Assembly: GCA_964436975.1 (NCBI GenBank)
Contig: CAYTET010000058.1
Location: 1-12,242, forward strand
Length of the DNA stretch: 12,242 nt
From: CAYTET01 sp964436975
GTDB lineage: Bacteria; Bacillota_I; Bacilli_A; Erysipelotrichales; Erysipelotrichaceae
Direction: 5' to 3'
Shown here piece by piece: positions 5,220 to 12,242 of the stretch (its first letter is position 1; each line of letters begins with the position of its first letter). The notes under the pieces were generated by a model that had not been told where the DNA came from, did no database searches, and worked only from the letters and a program-made list of their open reading frames with translations. Both the position numbers and the translations under genes were made by a program.

Positions 5220-6408
5220 CTGGCGTGGCCGACATGTAGATTATCTGGTCGGTCAGACTCTTGAATTCCTCAAACTTCAGGGGCCGGTTGTCCAAAGCGC
5301 TGGGCAGCCGGAAGCCGTAATCGACCAGCGTCTGCTTGCGGGAACGGTCGCCATTGTACATGCCGCGGATCTGCGGCAGCGAAACATGGGATTCATCGAT
5401 AATCAGCAGATAATCCTTGGGAAAGTAATCCAGCAGGCTGAAAGAGCGGGAATTGGGGGCCCGGCCTTCCAAATGGCGGGAATAGTTCTCAATGCCGGCA
5501 CAGGTGCCGAACTGCCGCAGCGATTCCAGATCATACCGGCAGCGCTGGCCCAGTCTTTCCTCTTCCAGCAGTTTGCCGGCCTGATGGAAATACTGCAGCC
5601 GCTGGTTCATCTCCTCTTCGATGCCGTCACAGGCTTTATTGATGTCCACCATGGAGCGGGCATAGCCGGAAGCCGGAAAGAAGACATACACATCGTAGGC
5701 ATTTTTGACATGGCCGTTGACCGGATCGACTTCACAGATCCGCTCGATATCATCTTCAAACATTTCAATGCGGATATTAAAGGTGTCGGTATGACCCGGC
5801 GCTATTTCAATGACATCGCCGCGGACCCTGAATTTGCCGCGCTTGAGATCCATGTCATCCCTGACATACTGTCTTTCAACCAGCAGCTCCATTATCCGGC
5901 GCCGGCTGATATGCTGGCCGGCCTTCAGGGTGAAGAACATCTCCTCATACTGGCCGGGGTCGCTGGAGGCAAAGATGCAGGCAACCGAAGCGACAATGAT
6001 GGTATCGCGGTGCTCCAGAATGGCATTGCACGCCGCCATCCGCAGCATATCCAGTTCATCATTGATCATTGAGTTTTTCTCAATGTAGGTATCCGTTTTG
6101 GGAATATAGGCTTCCGGCTGGTAAAAGTCGAAGTTGGAAACAAAGTATTCCACATGATTATGGGGAAACAGCTCCTTGAACTCGCTGTACAGCTGGCCGG
6201 CCAGTGTCTTGTTATGGGAGAACACCAGCGTCGGCCGGTTGACGCGGTTGATGACATTGGCAACCGTAAAAGTCTTGCCGGTGCCGGTGGCGCCCAGTAA
6301 GACCTGGTTTTTTTCACCCTTCTGCAGGCCTTCGACCAGCTCATCAATAGCCTGCGGCTGATCGCCGCGGGGCTGGTAGTCGGTCACCAGCTGAAAGTTA
6401 TCACTCAT
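5119..6408 (-). CDS. uvrB: UvrB N-terminal fragment (about residues 1-406 genuine)
   Basis: This fragment carries helicase motif I GATGTGKT (residues 39-46), the beta-hairpin region [16 protein letters not shown] (88-103), the UvrA-interacting region, the DESH Walker B motif (338-341) and the SATPGDYE block (393-400). After about residue 406 the reading frame no longer matches UvrB and ends with a foreign [15 protein letters not shown] tail of some 20 residues. Without the second RecA-like domain this product should not have helicase or damage-verification activity. In the hairpin, N92, F93 and F95 replace tyrosines commonly found in Bacillus and E. coli UvrB, while Y96 is kept. Confidence 0.85.
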   Translation of the reverse strand: MSDNFQLVTDYQPRGDQPQAIDELVEGLQKGEKNQVLLGATGTGKTFTVANVINRVNRPTLVFSHNKTLAGQLYSEFKELFPHNHVEYFVSNFDFYQPEAYIPKTDTYIEKNSMINDELDMLRMAACNAILEHRDTIIVASVACIFASSDPGQYEEMFFTLKAGQHISRRRIMELLVERQYVRDDMDLKRGKFRVRGDVIEIAPGHTDTFNIRIEMFEDDIERICEVDPVNGHVKNAYDVYVFFPASGYARSMVDINKACDGIEEEMNQRLQYFHQAGKLLEEERLGQRCRYDLESLRQFGTCAGIENYSRHLEGRAPNSRSFSLLDYFPKDYLLIIDESHVSLPQIRGMYNGDRSRKQTLVDYGFRLPSALDNRPLKFEEFKSLTDQIIYMSATPGDYELDLVSHRADCPADRSAGSGGHRPAQQGPD

Positions 6409-7909
6409 TGACCTGCTCCCAGGCCGCTTTCATCTGGGTATCATAGACATCTTTATTATTCTGCCAGCAGCTGACAACCGCCGAATTCAGACTCTGGGCT
6501 GTCGTCTTGTCCGCTGTGCCGCTGGCCGTCAGACCGTAGTCCTTCTGGAAGGCCGTCACGGCCTTTTTGGTCTGGGCGCTGAAATAGCCGTCCGTCCGGT
6601 CGGTCTTGTAGCCCAGAAAGTTCAGCATGACCTGAATGTTGGCAACCTGGGTGGAAACACTGTCATAGCTGTAGCTTTCATTATCTTCAAAGCTGAGATA
6701 GGACAGATACAGCGCATCATCCAGCGCCACTTCGACATCCGCCGCCACCGGTGGCGAGGCCGCCGGCGGTGCCGGCTGGATGCCGCTGCCGGCCACCGAG
6801 ACGTGATTGTCGGAATACCACAGGTAATTGGTGTACTTCAAAGCGCTGCCGTCTGAAAACACCTGGGTGTTCTGGGCTTCGCCCTTGCCGTAGGTATGCA
6901 GACCGACGATAGTGACATTGAGGTGCTCCTTAAGGGCCAGGGCAAACACTTCGGATGAGGAAGCCGTGGAAGTGTCGGTCAGAATCACGATTTTGTCATA
7001 TTTATATTTGGTCCCGGCGGTCGCCAGGCCCGTCTTTTCGTTTCCTTCCGCATCAACCTGGCGGATTATCACCGTGTTTTCATCCAGAAAATAGGAAGCC
7101 ATGGTAAGCAGGCTGGACAGATAGCCGCCGCCGTTGCCGCGCAGATCAATAATCAGCCGGCTGACATTCTGGCCGGCCAGGCTGGCCAGATGCCGGCCCA
7201 GCTCTTCGCCGCTGCCGGTGGAAAAAGAAGAAATGGTCAGGATGCCGATGCCGTTTTCAACCTGGGAGGTAATCGTGTTGGAAATGACATCCCGCACGAC
7301 GGTTACAGTTAAAGTCTGCACCCCGCGCATGACTGTCAGTTCCACCGAGGTGTTGGCCTGGCCTTTGATACTGCTGACGGCCTGGTCAAAGTTATCGGCT
7401 GTTATAGTCAGCCCGTCGACCGCCGTTATAATGTCGTTCTGCTGCAGACCGGCCTTTTCCGCCGGCGAATCTAAAATGACGCTGGCCACCAGAATGCTGT
7501 CATCAATCCGGGTATAGGTGATCCCGATGCCCACAAACGTGGAATCAAGAGAATTAGAGAAAGAAGTCAGCTCGTCAGCGGTCATATATTCGGTAAACTT
7601 ATCACCCTGGCTGTCAACCATGCCGTTGATGGCATCGGTGATAAGCTTGCTGCGGTATTCAGAGGAATTCTCGCTGTAGACAAAAGAAGATGACATCAGC
7701 TTGTAAACCGAGCGCAGCGTAGCCAGCTCGTCACTGTCATCCCGGCTGCGGCTAATCATGCTGCCGAACAGACAGCCGATTATCAAAGCGGCAATAATAC
7801 CGGCCGCCACAAACAGCCGGGCCTGGTTCTGCCGGCGGTTTTCTTTTACTTCAACGCTGTTTTTAGGCCGCACCAGCTTGATGCGGACACTGTCTTTTTC
7901 TTCAGCCAT
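6401..7909 (-). CDS. CtpA-type S41 serine protease with PDZ and peptidoglycan-binding domains
   Basis: A 502-residue protein built as follows: short cytoplasmic N-terminus, one transmembrane anchor (about 32-51, FVAAGIIAALIIGCLFG), PDZ domain (about 125-205, FVGIGITYTRIDDSILV to DGLTI), S41 protease core (about 215-395), and a PG_binding_1 domain (about 418-478, IQVMLNFLGYKTDRTDGYFSAQTKKAV). The catalytic Ser-Lys dyad is present: S317 in TASSSE and K342 in TYGKG, 25 residues apart as in Tsp. Such carboxyl-terminal processing proteases trim extracytoplasmic proteins; the extra domain probably tethers it to the wall. AAGGAG before 7909 fixes the start. It overlaps the HAD gene and uvrB by 8 nt each. 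Nearness to ftsEX-M23 suggests a role in wall-hydrolase control, which is inference. Confidence 0.92.
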   Translation of the reverse strand: MAEEKDSVRIKLVRPKNSVEVKENRRQNQARLFVAAGIIAALIIGCLFGSMISRSRDDSDELATLRSVYKLMSSSFVYSENSSEYRSKLITDAINGMVDSQGDKFTEYMTADELTSFSNSLDSTFVGIGITYTRIDDSILVASVILDSPAEKAGLQQNDIITAVDGLTITADNFDQAVSSIKGQANTSVELTVMRGVQTLTVTVVRDVISNTITSQVENGIGILTISSFSTGSGEELGRHLASLAGQNVSRLIIDLRGNGGGYLSSLLTMASYFLDENTVIIRQVDAEGNEKTGLATAGTKYKYDKIVILTDTSTASSSEVFALALKEHLNVTIVGLHTYGKGEAQNTQVFSDGSALKYTNYLWYSDNHVSVAGSGIQPAPPAASPPVAADVEVALDDALYLSYLSFEDNESYSYDSVSTQVANIQVMLNFLGYKTDRTDGYFSAQTKKAVTAFQKDYGLTASGTADKTTAQSLNSAVVSCWQNNKDVYDTQMKAAWEQVNE

Positions 7910-8729
7910 GGCTTGTCTCCTTTTCCGGCTGCAGCCAGCCGAATTCCACACATGCCTTATACATCCCGTCATTTTCAATGCGGTCAGTTACATAATCAGC
8001 AGCTTTTTTACAGGCCGTGCTGCCGTTGCCCATGGCAATGCCAAGTCCGGCCTTCTGCAGCATGCCGACATCATTGCCGCCATCCCCGAAGACGGCGGTC
8101 TGATCAGCCGTCAGACCGAAGTGGGCGGCCAGCTTGCTGATCGTCAGCGCCTTGTCGACCCCTGGGGCCGTAATCTCATGACAGGGCGAAAACTCAACAA
8201 TCTGGCTGCCGGCAAAGCAGTTCTTGACCGCCTGGTTCTGGGCCGGTTCGATATCATAATACAGCAGATGGGACATGCCGCTGCCGTCATACACCCTTAA
8301 CGGCGGGCACATTTGGTAAAGACGGATGAAAATATTGTCATAGCGGTCGACATGGCGGTTGAGGTAGCCGCGGCCCTGCCCGTCAACCCAGCGGTAAACC
8401 GCCTGATACTGATCGAGCAGCGCCAAGCCGGGCGCAATTTCACTTTCATCAAGATAAAAGACGTCCGTCCGGTCCGGGTAATTGATAATGCCGCCGGCCA
8501 CCAGGGCCACCGCATCCATCAGATCAAGATAAGCCGGGGCCAGATGGATCATTTCGTCACGGCTGCGGCTGGTGCAGACAGCCAGTTTATAGCCGGCTTT
8601 CTTCATCCGGCGCAAAGCGTCCATTGTCGAAGCCGGATTGTCATGGATATCGTTGCGGTAAGTGGTGCCGTCAATATCAAAGACCAACAGTCTGATCCGG
8701 CGCCCTTTATCCCATAACTGCGCTTCCAT
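7902..8729 (-). CDS. Cof-type HAD-IIB phosphatase
   Basis: A 275-residue HAD-superfamily hydrolase of the Cof/IIB class, cytoplasmic, usually acting on sugar phosphates or other small phosphometabolites. Motif I is VFDIDGT (D18 nucleophile, D20 acid/base), motif II is VCTSRS (T53), motif III is the lysine in GVDKALTISKL and motif IV is VFGDGGNDVGML. The large cap between motifs II and III fits class IIB. I prefer the start at 8729 (MEAQLWDKG), preceded by AAAGG, over ATG at 8750. A candidate -10 lies immediately before 8750 and would leave no leader for the longer form. It is the first gene of the leftward operon and overlaps ctpA by 8 nt. Substrate unknown. Confidence 0.9.
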   Translation of the reverse strand: MEAQLWDKGRRIRLLVFDIDGTTYRNDIHDNPASTMDALRRMKKAGYKLAVCTSRSRDEMIHLAPAYLDLMDAVALVAGGIINYPDRTDVFYLDESEIAPGLALLDQYQAVYRWVDGQGRGYLNRHVDRYDNIFIRLYQMCPPLRVYDGSGMSHLLYYDIEPAQNQAVKNCFAGSQIVEFSPCHEITAPGVDKALTISKLAAHFGLTADQTAVFGDGGNDVGMLQKAGLGIAMGNGSTACKKAADYVTDRIENDGMYKACVEFGWLQPEKETSHG

Positions 8730-8757
8730 GACATCACAGCCTTTCCGCATTGGTTCT

Positions 8758-8786
8758 ATTCTACAACATCTTTGCGCGCTTGTCTT
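8758..8786 (-). promoter_or_regulatory. Candidate promoter of the HAD-ctpA-uvrB-maf-MATE operon
   Basis: On the minus strand AAGACA (8786-8781), a 17-bp spacer and TAGAAT (8763-8758; 5/6 to TATAAT) point to initiation near 8751 and a leader of about 20 nt before the HAD ATG. The -35 is only a 4/6 match. It is back-to-back with the stronger DUF4230 promoter, whose -35 starts 15 bp away. Confidence 0.5.
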
Positions 8787-8800
8787 TGCCGGCCGGGCTT

Positions 8801-8828
8801 TTGACAATACCCAGAAATTTGTTATTAT
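8801..8828 (+). promoter_or_regulatory. Sigma-A-type promoter of the DUF4230 gene
   Basis: A perfect TTGACA (8801-8806), a 16-bp spacer and TATTAT (8823-8828; 5/6). A second A/T-rich hexamer, TATATT, follows at 8831-8836. GAAGGGAG at 8844-8851 is the ribosome site, 10 nt before the ATG at 8862. Confidence 0.75.
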
Positions 8829-8861
8829 GCTATATTATCAATAGAAGGGAGCGGTTCCGCC

Positions 8862-9551
8862 ATGAAAAAACTGCGCAATAAACTGCTTACCACTATCATC
8901 AGCTGGGCCGTGATCATCGTTGCGGTCTGGTTTGGCTGGACCAAGCTGTCAGCCTGGGCCAACAAGACATTCAGCTGGAGTCTGCCGGAACTGACTTTCG
9001 GCATCCTGCAGCCTGATCCCGTTTTGGGATATAACTCTGATGAAATCATCTCCGTCATTACCACCGGCAGCCGGCAGAAAGCCGAACTGATCGTTTATGA
9101 GGTTGATGTCAAGGTTGACAGCGAAGTCACCAACGAACTGCTGAACATCAGCTGGTTCAAGAAGACCCAGGCCGTTCATTCCTACGGCACCGGCATCTAT
9201 GTCGTTGATCTGGCGCAGCTTGATGCCGCCATGGTGACAGTTGACCAGACTAACCGAATCATTACCGTCACCGTTCCCGATGTAAAACTAAAAACGGTCA
9301 ATTATGACATTACCAAGACCGAGTTTGATGATATCGAGCGCGGCCCGCTGGGCTGGGGCGATATCAAGCTTACCCAGCAGCAGCAGCAGGTTCTGCAGAC
9401 CGACATCCAGCAGGCCATGGAAGCCGAGTGCAGCAAGCCGGCTTATCTGGAGGCAGCCCGCGCTTCGGCCAGCGACCAGCTGACTGCCCTGTATAAATCC
9501 CTGCTGACCGGCCTGGACGAAAAGGCCGTCATCAACATAATCTACCAGTAA
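8862..9551 (+). CDS. Membrane-anchored DUF4230-domain protein
   Basis: A 229-residue protein with one N-terminal transmembrane helix (about 10-28, TTIISWAVIIVAVWFGWT) and the remainder outside the cytoplasm if the basic N-terminus stays in. The region SRQKAELIVYEVDVKV, then YGTGIYVVDLAQLDAAMVTVD and RIITVTVPDVKLKTVNYD, has the pattern of DUF4230 proteins (G-Y-V-DLS-L, then ITVTLP-P-I). No molecular function is established for this family. A (CAG)5 tract at 9375-9389 encodes Q172-Q176 in a C-terminal helical segment. It is the only protein gene on the plus strand, with its own promoter and terminator. It sits between the ftsEX-M23 operon and the ctpA operon, which suggests an envelope role without proving it. 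Confidence 0.75.
   Translation: MKKLRNKLLTTIISWAVIIVAVWFGWTKLSAWANKTFSWSLPELTFGILQPDPVLGYNSDEIISVITTGSRQKAELIVYEVDVKVDSEVTNELLNISWFKKTQAVHSYGTGIYVVDLAQLDAAMVTVDQTNRIITVTVPDVKLKTVNYDITKTEFDDIERGPLGWGDIKLTQQQQQVLQTDIQQAMEAECSKPAYLEAARASASDQLTALYKSLLTGLDEKAVINIIYQ
9375..9389 (+). repeat. (CAG)5 trinucleotide repeat in the DUF4230 gene
   Basis: Five perfect CAG codons in frame, giving Q172-Q176. Slippage would change the number of glutamines without breaking the frame. Confidence 0.8.
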
Positions 9552-9576
9552 GCGGCTTATCCATATCTGATTAAGA

Positions 9577-9608
9577 CTGCCCGGCTTAGCTAAGCCGGCA
9601 GTTTTTTT
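9577..9608 (+). terminator. Rho-independent terminator of the DUF4230 gene
   Basis: CTGCC-(C)-GGCTTA pairs with TAAGCCGGCAG, an 11-bp stem with a single bulged C, followed by seven T (9602-9608). It lies 25 nt past the stop codon. Read on the minus strand it has no T-run, so it serves the plus strand only. Confidence 0.9.
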
Positions 9609-9633
9609 GTGAAGCCGCTGGCCGCTTGGCATC

Positions 9634-9676
9634 AATAAAAGCACGAGCCGGAGAATGAAATCGCGTCAGCCTGTGC
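9634..9676 (-). terminator. Possible terminator of the ftsE-ftsX-M23 operon
   Basis: On the minus strand GCAC-a-GGCTG (from 9676) can pair with CGGCT-c-GTGC (to 9641), 9 bp including two G-U pairs around one mismatch. It has an 18-nt loop and is followed by TTTTATT. The long loop and mismatch make it a weak candidate, but no better structure lies between the M23 stop and the converging DUF4230 terminator. Confidence 0.35.
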
Positions 9677-9714
9677 TTATAGTATCCTTTACTGTCTTAG
9701 AGCCGCCGGCTGTT

Positions 9715-11169
9715 TTACCAGTAGTAGGTTTTGCCGTAGTAGATGTTGTAATAATCCGAAGGATTAAGAATGCAGGGTGCCTTGTAATTGCGCCGCTGGC
9801 AGGAACTGGAGATATTGTAGGTCAGTCCCCAGTAATAGCTCCGGCTGGTCAGACTGGCATAATACTTGATGGCGCTGGTAATGGTGTAGCCTTTCAGGTA
9901 ATACATGGCAAAGTGCACATGGTTGCCGGTGGAGCTGCCGGTAGAGCCGACTTTGCCCAGTACCGTCGAACCGCCTCTTACCACATCACCGACCTCCACG
10001 GCCACCGAACTCATATGCTGGCACATGATGCCGTAGACAATATCGCCGACCTGGCAGACGTACATGACATAATTGCCCTTGCCGTTGTTGCAGGTATTGC
10101 CCAGCCAGCCGCGGGCACATCCGGTGCCCACCGAAACAACATAGCCGTTGGCGACGGCGTATATGGAATTAGTTGATCCCAGAGCCGCATCAATGGCTCC
10201 GTGGAAATTGCCCTTCAGACTGCCCCAGGTGTAATAGTAACAGCCGGTTGTCACCGAGAAGGAATGGTTGACAAAATGATAGAAGTGATCGGACGGATAG
10301 AAGTCACCCAGGGCCTTGTCAATTTCGCCCATGACATCTTCCAGTTTGGCCACATCGTCTTTGGCATTATCAATCTCATTTATCAGATTAGCCTCGATGC
10401 GCGAATATTCCTGAATCAGTTCGTTGGCCTGCTTCTTCAGCTTGGTCAGCGAATTCTTCATGCCTTCGGCATCGGATTTATCCGCTTCCAAAGTCTGCTT
10501 CTGATCAGCCAGTTCATCAATGTCAGCCTGCAGCAGCGTTTTCTCGTTTTCCATCTCCTCTATTTTAGAGACGTCATAATCGGTAATGCTGTTGAGGGCG
10601 TTAACGCGCCGGATCAGATCGACAATCGAAGAAGAATCCATGATAAAACTGATATAGGTGTTCAGACTTACATTGCTCTGGTTGGCGGCCATCCGGGTTT
10701 TTATGCCGTCATTGAGATCATCAATCTTGGCCTGCCTTTCATCAATCTGGGCCTGCAGGGAAGCAATGTTGCCTTCAATTTTGGTAATGGAGGCATTGAG
10801 TTTGTCGATGCGTTTTTGGACCGTCTCGATCTCGTCGTTGATCTGCTCTATCTTCTGGCCCTGCTCGGTGATATTGGCCTTCATCTTTTCAATGTCATTC
10901 TCGTTCTGCTTGATCTGGTCTTCCAGATCAGACTGCTTGTCCGCGATGTAATCACGGAACTGGCTGCAGGTTATCTTCTGGGCCGAAGTCAGGCCGACAG
11001 AAGAACAGAGGTCATAGTAATAGTCCTCGTTATTGGCAAAATCAGTGCTGGTGGCCAAGGCCGCCCAGATGTCAAAGTCATCCTGCTCTTCCGGTATCCA
11101 GATATAGCAGCCGGCCAGAAAGGCCAGCACCGTGATGACGATAGCGGAGCGCTTGAATAGCTTTTTCAT
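9715..11169 (-). CDS. Coiled-coil M23 (LytM-type) peptidoglycan endopeptidase, probable FtsEX partner
   Basis: A 484-residue exported protein. The N-terminus MKKLFKRS is followed by a hydrophobic segment ending L-A-G-C (C21), a good lipobox, though a plain membrane anchor is also possible. Residues about 75-160 and 200-290 are rich in E, K, Q and I/L in heptads, giving two coiled-coil arms like those of EnvC, PcsB and CwlO. The M23 domain has its zinc and catalytic residues: H323 and D327 in HGAID, H385 in CQHM, H417 and H419 in NHVH. It should therefore be an active peptidase, unlike LytM-degenerate EnvC. The start at 11169 overlaps the ftsX stop (ATGA), with GAGGTGG before it. FtsEX probably opens the coiled coil to activate cleavage. 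Nine cysteines besides C21 are unusual for a Firmicutes exoprotein. Confidence 0.88.
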   Translation of the reverse strand: MKKLFKRSAIVITVLAFLAGCYIWIPEEQDDFDIWAALATSTDFANNEDYYYDLCSSVGLTSAQKITCSQFRDYIADKQSDLEDQIKQNENDIEKMKANITEQGQKIEQINDEIETVQKRIDKLNASITKIEGNIASLQAQIDERQAKIDDLNDGIKTRMAANQSNVSLNTYISFIMDSSSIVDLIRRVNALNSITDYDVSKIEEMENEKTLLQADIDELADQKQTLEADKSDAEGMKNSLTKLKKQANELIQEYSRIEANLINEIDNAKDDVAKLEDVMGEIDKALGDFYPSDHFYHFVNHSFSVTTGCYYYTWGSLKGNFHGAIDAALGSTNSIYAVANGYVVSVGTGCARGWLGNTCNNGKGNYVMYVCQVGDIVYGIMCQHMSSVAVEVGDVVRGGSTVLGKVGSTGSSTGNHVHFAMYYLKGYTITSAIKYYASLTSRSYYWGLTYNISSSCQRRNYKAPCILNPSDYYNIYYGKTYYW

Positions 11170-12053
11170 CGACGCCACCTCAGATACCGGTTGACGGAGA
11201 AGAATGAGCCCATAAAGCCGACCAGCACGCCCAGTCCGATCAGACAGGCTGACAGCAGGTAGGCAAAGGGATAAACCGGCAGCAGCTTCAGCATTCCGCT
11301 GACCAGCTGGCCGCCTAAGATATTGTAGATATACTGATAGCCTATTATTGTCACGCCGACCGGAATCAGCGAGCCGATCAGGCCGATGAAAACGCCTTCC
11401 AGCACAAAGGGCCGGCGGATATAGCCGTTAGTGGCGCCGACATTGCGCATGATGCCGATCTCCGGCTGGCGGGCATGAATTGTCATGTTGATGGTATTGT
11501 TGATCAGAAAGACCGCCAGAATCGTCAGGGCGATTACGAAAATGGCGCCGCCGTAGCGGATATCATTCAGCACCGTGATGAAATCTTCCACCGTCGTGCC
11601 GCCGAAATCGACCTTGTCAATGCCCTGGATCTGACTGATCTGGCTGCTGACTTCCGACAGCATCGTGCCGGAGGACACATCCACATAAAAGACCCGCTCC
11701 AGCGGATTGTCATCCCGGTAGACCTCAAATATTGAACCGTAATAGTCAATGAACATATCCAGCTCGTTATCCTTGCTGGAGTATTCCACGCCGCTGACCC
11801 CGCTGATGGCTTTGATCTGCTGCTGGATCAGATCAACATCGCTGTCGCTGACATCGTTGCTGATGGAAGCATAGATCCGGATATCCTTTTCCAGCTTCTG
11901 GGTGATCTGGGAGACATTGGCCACAATAACCGTCAGCACGCTGACTAAAAGAAGGGTGACCATGACGGCATTGGCGGCCGAAAGGGCCATGGCAACATGG
12001 CGGGTTATGCCGGTGAAGGCTTCATGAAAATCATGGGCGATAGCTCTAAACAT
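11166..12053 (-). CDS. ftsX: Cell-division ABC transporter permease FtsX
   Basis: A 295-residue permease with the FtsX layout: cytoplasmic N-terminus (MFRAIAHDFHEAF), TM1 (about 22-46), extracellular domain (about 50-165, containing SGVSGVEYSSKDNELDMF and VDFGGTTVEDF), then TM2 (168-190), TM3 (217-240) and TM4 (262-285). The block HARQPEIGIMRNVGATNGYIRRPFVLEG after TM2 is the typical coupling region facing FtsE. FtsEX does not transport a solute; it transmits ATP hydrolysis to a peptidoglycan hydrolase outside, here the adjacent M23 protein. The ATG at 12053 overlaps the ftsE stop by 8 nt, with AAGGGGG upstream at a rather long 11-nt spacing. Confidence 0.95.
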   Translation of the reverse strand: MFRAIAHDFHEAFTGITRHVAMALSAANAVMVTLLLVSVLTVIVANVSQITQKLEKDIRIYASISNDVSDSDVDLIQQQIKAISGVSGVEYSSKDNELDMFIDYYGSIFEVYRDDNPLERVFYVDVSSGTMLSEVSSQISQIQGIDKVDFGGTTVEDFITVLNDIRYGGAIFVIALTILAVFLINNTINMTIHARQPEIGIMRNVGATNGYIRRPFVLEGVFIGLIGSLIPVGVTIIGYQYIYNILGGQLVSGMLKLLPVYPFAYLLSACLIGLGVLVGFMGSFFSVNRYLRWRR

Positions 12054-12242
12054 CCGGAATGTAGCCCCCTTCTCTGCGGTCAGCCACAATATGGCCTTCC
12101 TGCAGCTTAATGGTGCGATGACGGAAACTGTCGACCAGATTATTATCATGGGTCACCATGATAATGGTCGTGCCGGTCCGGTTGATCTTTTCCAAAAGCT
12201 CTACTATCTCGTTTGACTTGGCCGGATCAAGATTGCCGGTCG
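12046..12242 (-). CDS. ftsE: Cell-division ATP-binding protein FtsE, C-terminal end only
   Basis: The last 64 codons of an ABC ATPase enter from the right edge. They begin TGNLDP, the segment right after the Walker B aspartate in FtsE/LolD-type proteins (DEPTGNLDP). The H-loop follows in TTIIMVTHDNNLVDSF, and the end is KLQEGHIVADRREGGYIPDV. The final VADRREGGY is typical of Gram-positive FtsE. The stop TAG (12048-12046) overlaps the ftsX start. Walker A, the signature motif and the catalytic glutamate are outside the window. Confidence 0.93.
   Translation of the reverse strand, partial: TGNLDPAKSNEIVELLEKINRTGTTIIMVTHDNNLVDSFRHRTIKLQEGHIVADRREGGYIPDV

Larger units (their letters stand above)
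4422..6408 (-). pseudogene. uvrB: Excinuclease ABC subunit UvrB, frameshifted
   Basis: UvrB is the damage-verifying helicase of nucleotide excision repair; it is loaded by UvrA and recruits UvrC. The locus encodes the whole family length (about 663 residues if repaired, against about 660 in Bacillus) but in two frames. The first frame is UvrB from [17 protein letters not shown] to [14 protein letters not shown], then drifts and stops at 5119. The second resumes at [14 protein letters not shown] and runs to the normal C-terminus at 4422. The junction lies at about 5191-5211, where one extra base (or an equivalent change of +4 or -5) has shifted the frame. Everything on both sides is well conserved, so the lesion is recent or is a sequence error. 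The start at 6408 overlaps the ctpA stop by 8 nt. No uvrA lies nearby. Confidence 0.88.

Noticed and set aside
5191..5235. Programmed ribosomal frameshifting in uvrB
   Set aside because: No slippery heptamer, no in-frame stop at the shift point as in prfB, and UvrB is not known to use recoding; slippage mutation or sequence error explains it better.
5026..6072. Long open frame on the plus strand opposite uvrB (about 348 codons)
   Set aside because: It lies fully antisense to well-conserved UvrB sequence, has no ribosome site and no family resemblance; it is a by-product of codon bias on the other strand.
10201..11160. Long open frame on the plus strand opposite the M23 coiled coil
   Set aside because: The hydrophobic, repetitive translation is the mirror of Glu/Lys/Gln/Ile-rich coiled-coil codons; no start signals.
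1..12242. CRISPR array, prophage or toxin-antitoxin system
   Set aside because: No regularly spaced repeats, no phage structural or integrase genes and no small gene pair of that kind were seen; the only mobile element is the IS66 end.

Overview
The window looks like a chromosomal segment of a Gram-positive bacterium of the Firmicutes, possibly an Erysipelotrichia-like lineage. The grounds are AGGAGG-type ribosome binding sites, TTGACA/TATAAT-type promoters, an ftsE-ftsX-M23 peptidase operon, a CtpA-type protease fused to a peptidoglycan-binding domain, and Bacillus-like protein families. The lineage is an inference from family resemblance only. By eye the chromosomal genes are close to balanced or somewhat G+C rich, while the insertion sequence and the intergenic regions are A+T richer. 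Almost every gene lies on the minus strand; the exceptions are one tRNA and one membrane-anchored DUF4230 protein gene.

Layout from left to right. (1) 1-596 is the proximal end of an IS66-family insertion sequence: the terminal inverted repeat, tnpA and the first part of tnpB; the rest lies outside the window. (2) 597-955 holds a palindrome with direct repeats, tRNA-Val(GAC) with its terminator and promoter, and an A+T-rich stretch with no gene. (3) 956-2279 is a two-gene operon, a zinc-dependent phospholipase C-like protein followed by a small stand-alone Smr-domain protein, ended by a strong terminator. (4) 2337-2489 is tRNA-Thr(GGT) on the plus strand with its own promoter and a terminator that appears to work in both directions. 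(5) 2494-8729 is a tightly packed operon read leftward: HAD phosphatase, ctpA-like S41 protease, uvrB, maf, MATE transporter. Neighbours overlap by 8, 8 and 17 nt, followed by a 13-nt gap. uvrB is split by a frameshift. (6) 8862-9551 is the divergent DUF4230 gene with a good promoter and terminator. (7) 9715-12242 is ftsE (3' end only), ftsX and a coiled-coil M23 peptidase, with 8-nt and 4-nt overlaps.

FtsE/FtsX and the M23 protein form the classic ABC-type complex that switches on a peptidoglycan hydrolase through its coiled coil. The CtpA-like protease, which has a membrane anchor, PDZ, S41 and peptidoglycan-binding domain, lies just beyond and probably belongs to the same cell-envelope theme. 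UvrB and Maf are DNA-repair and nucleotide-pool functions, and the MATE protein is an exporter.

I found no wholly new multi-gene system. The points most worth checking are: the uvrB frameshift at a short tandem repeat; a hairpin that hides the tnpA ribosome binding site and contains a mini-ORF ending exactly on the tnpA start codon; a tRNA-Thr with C instead of T at position 55; and an unusually cysteine-rich M23 peptidase.
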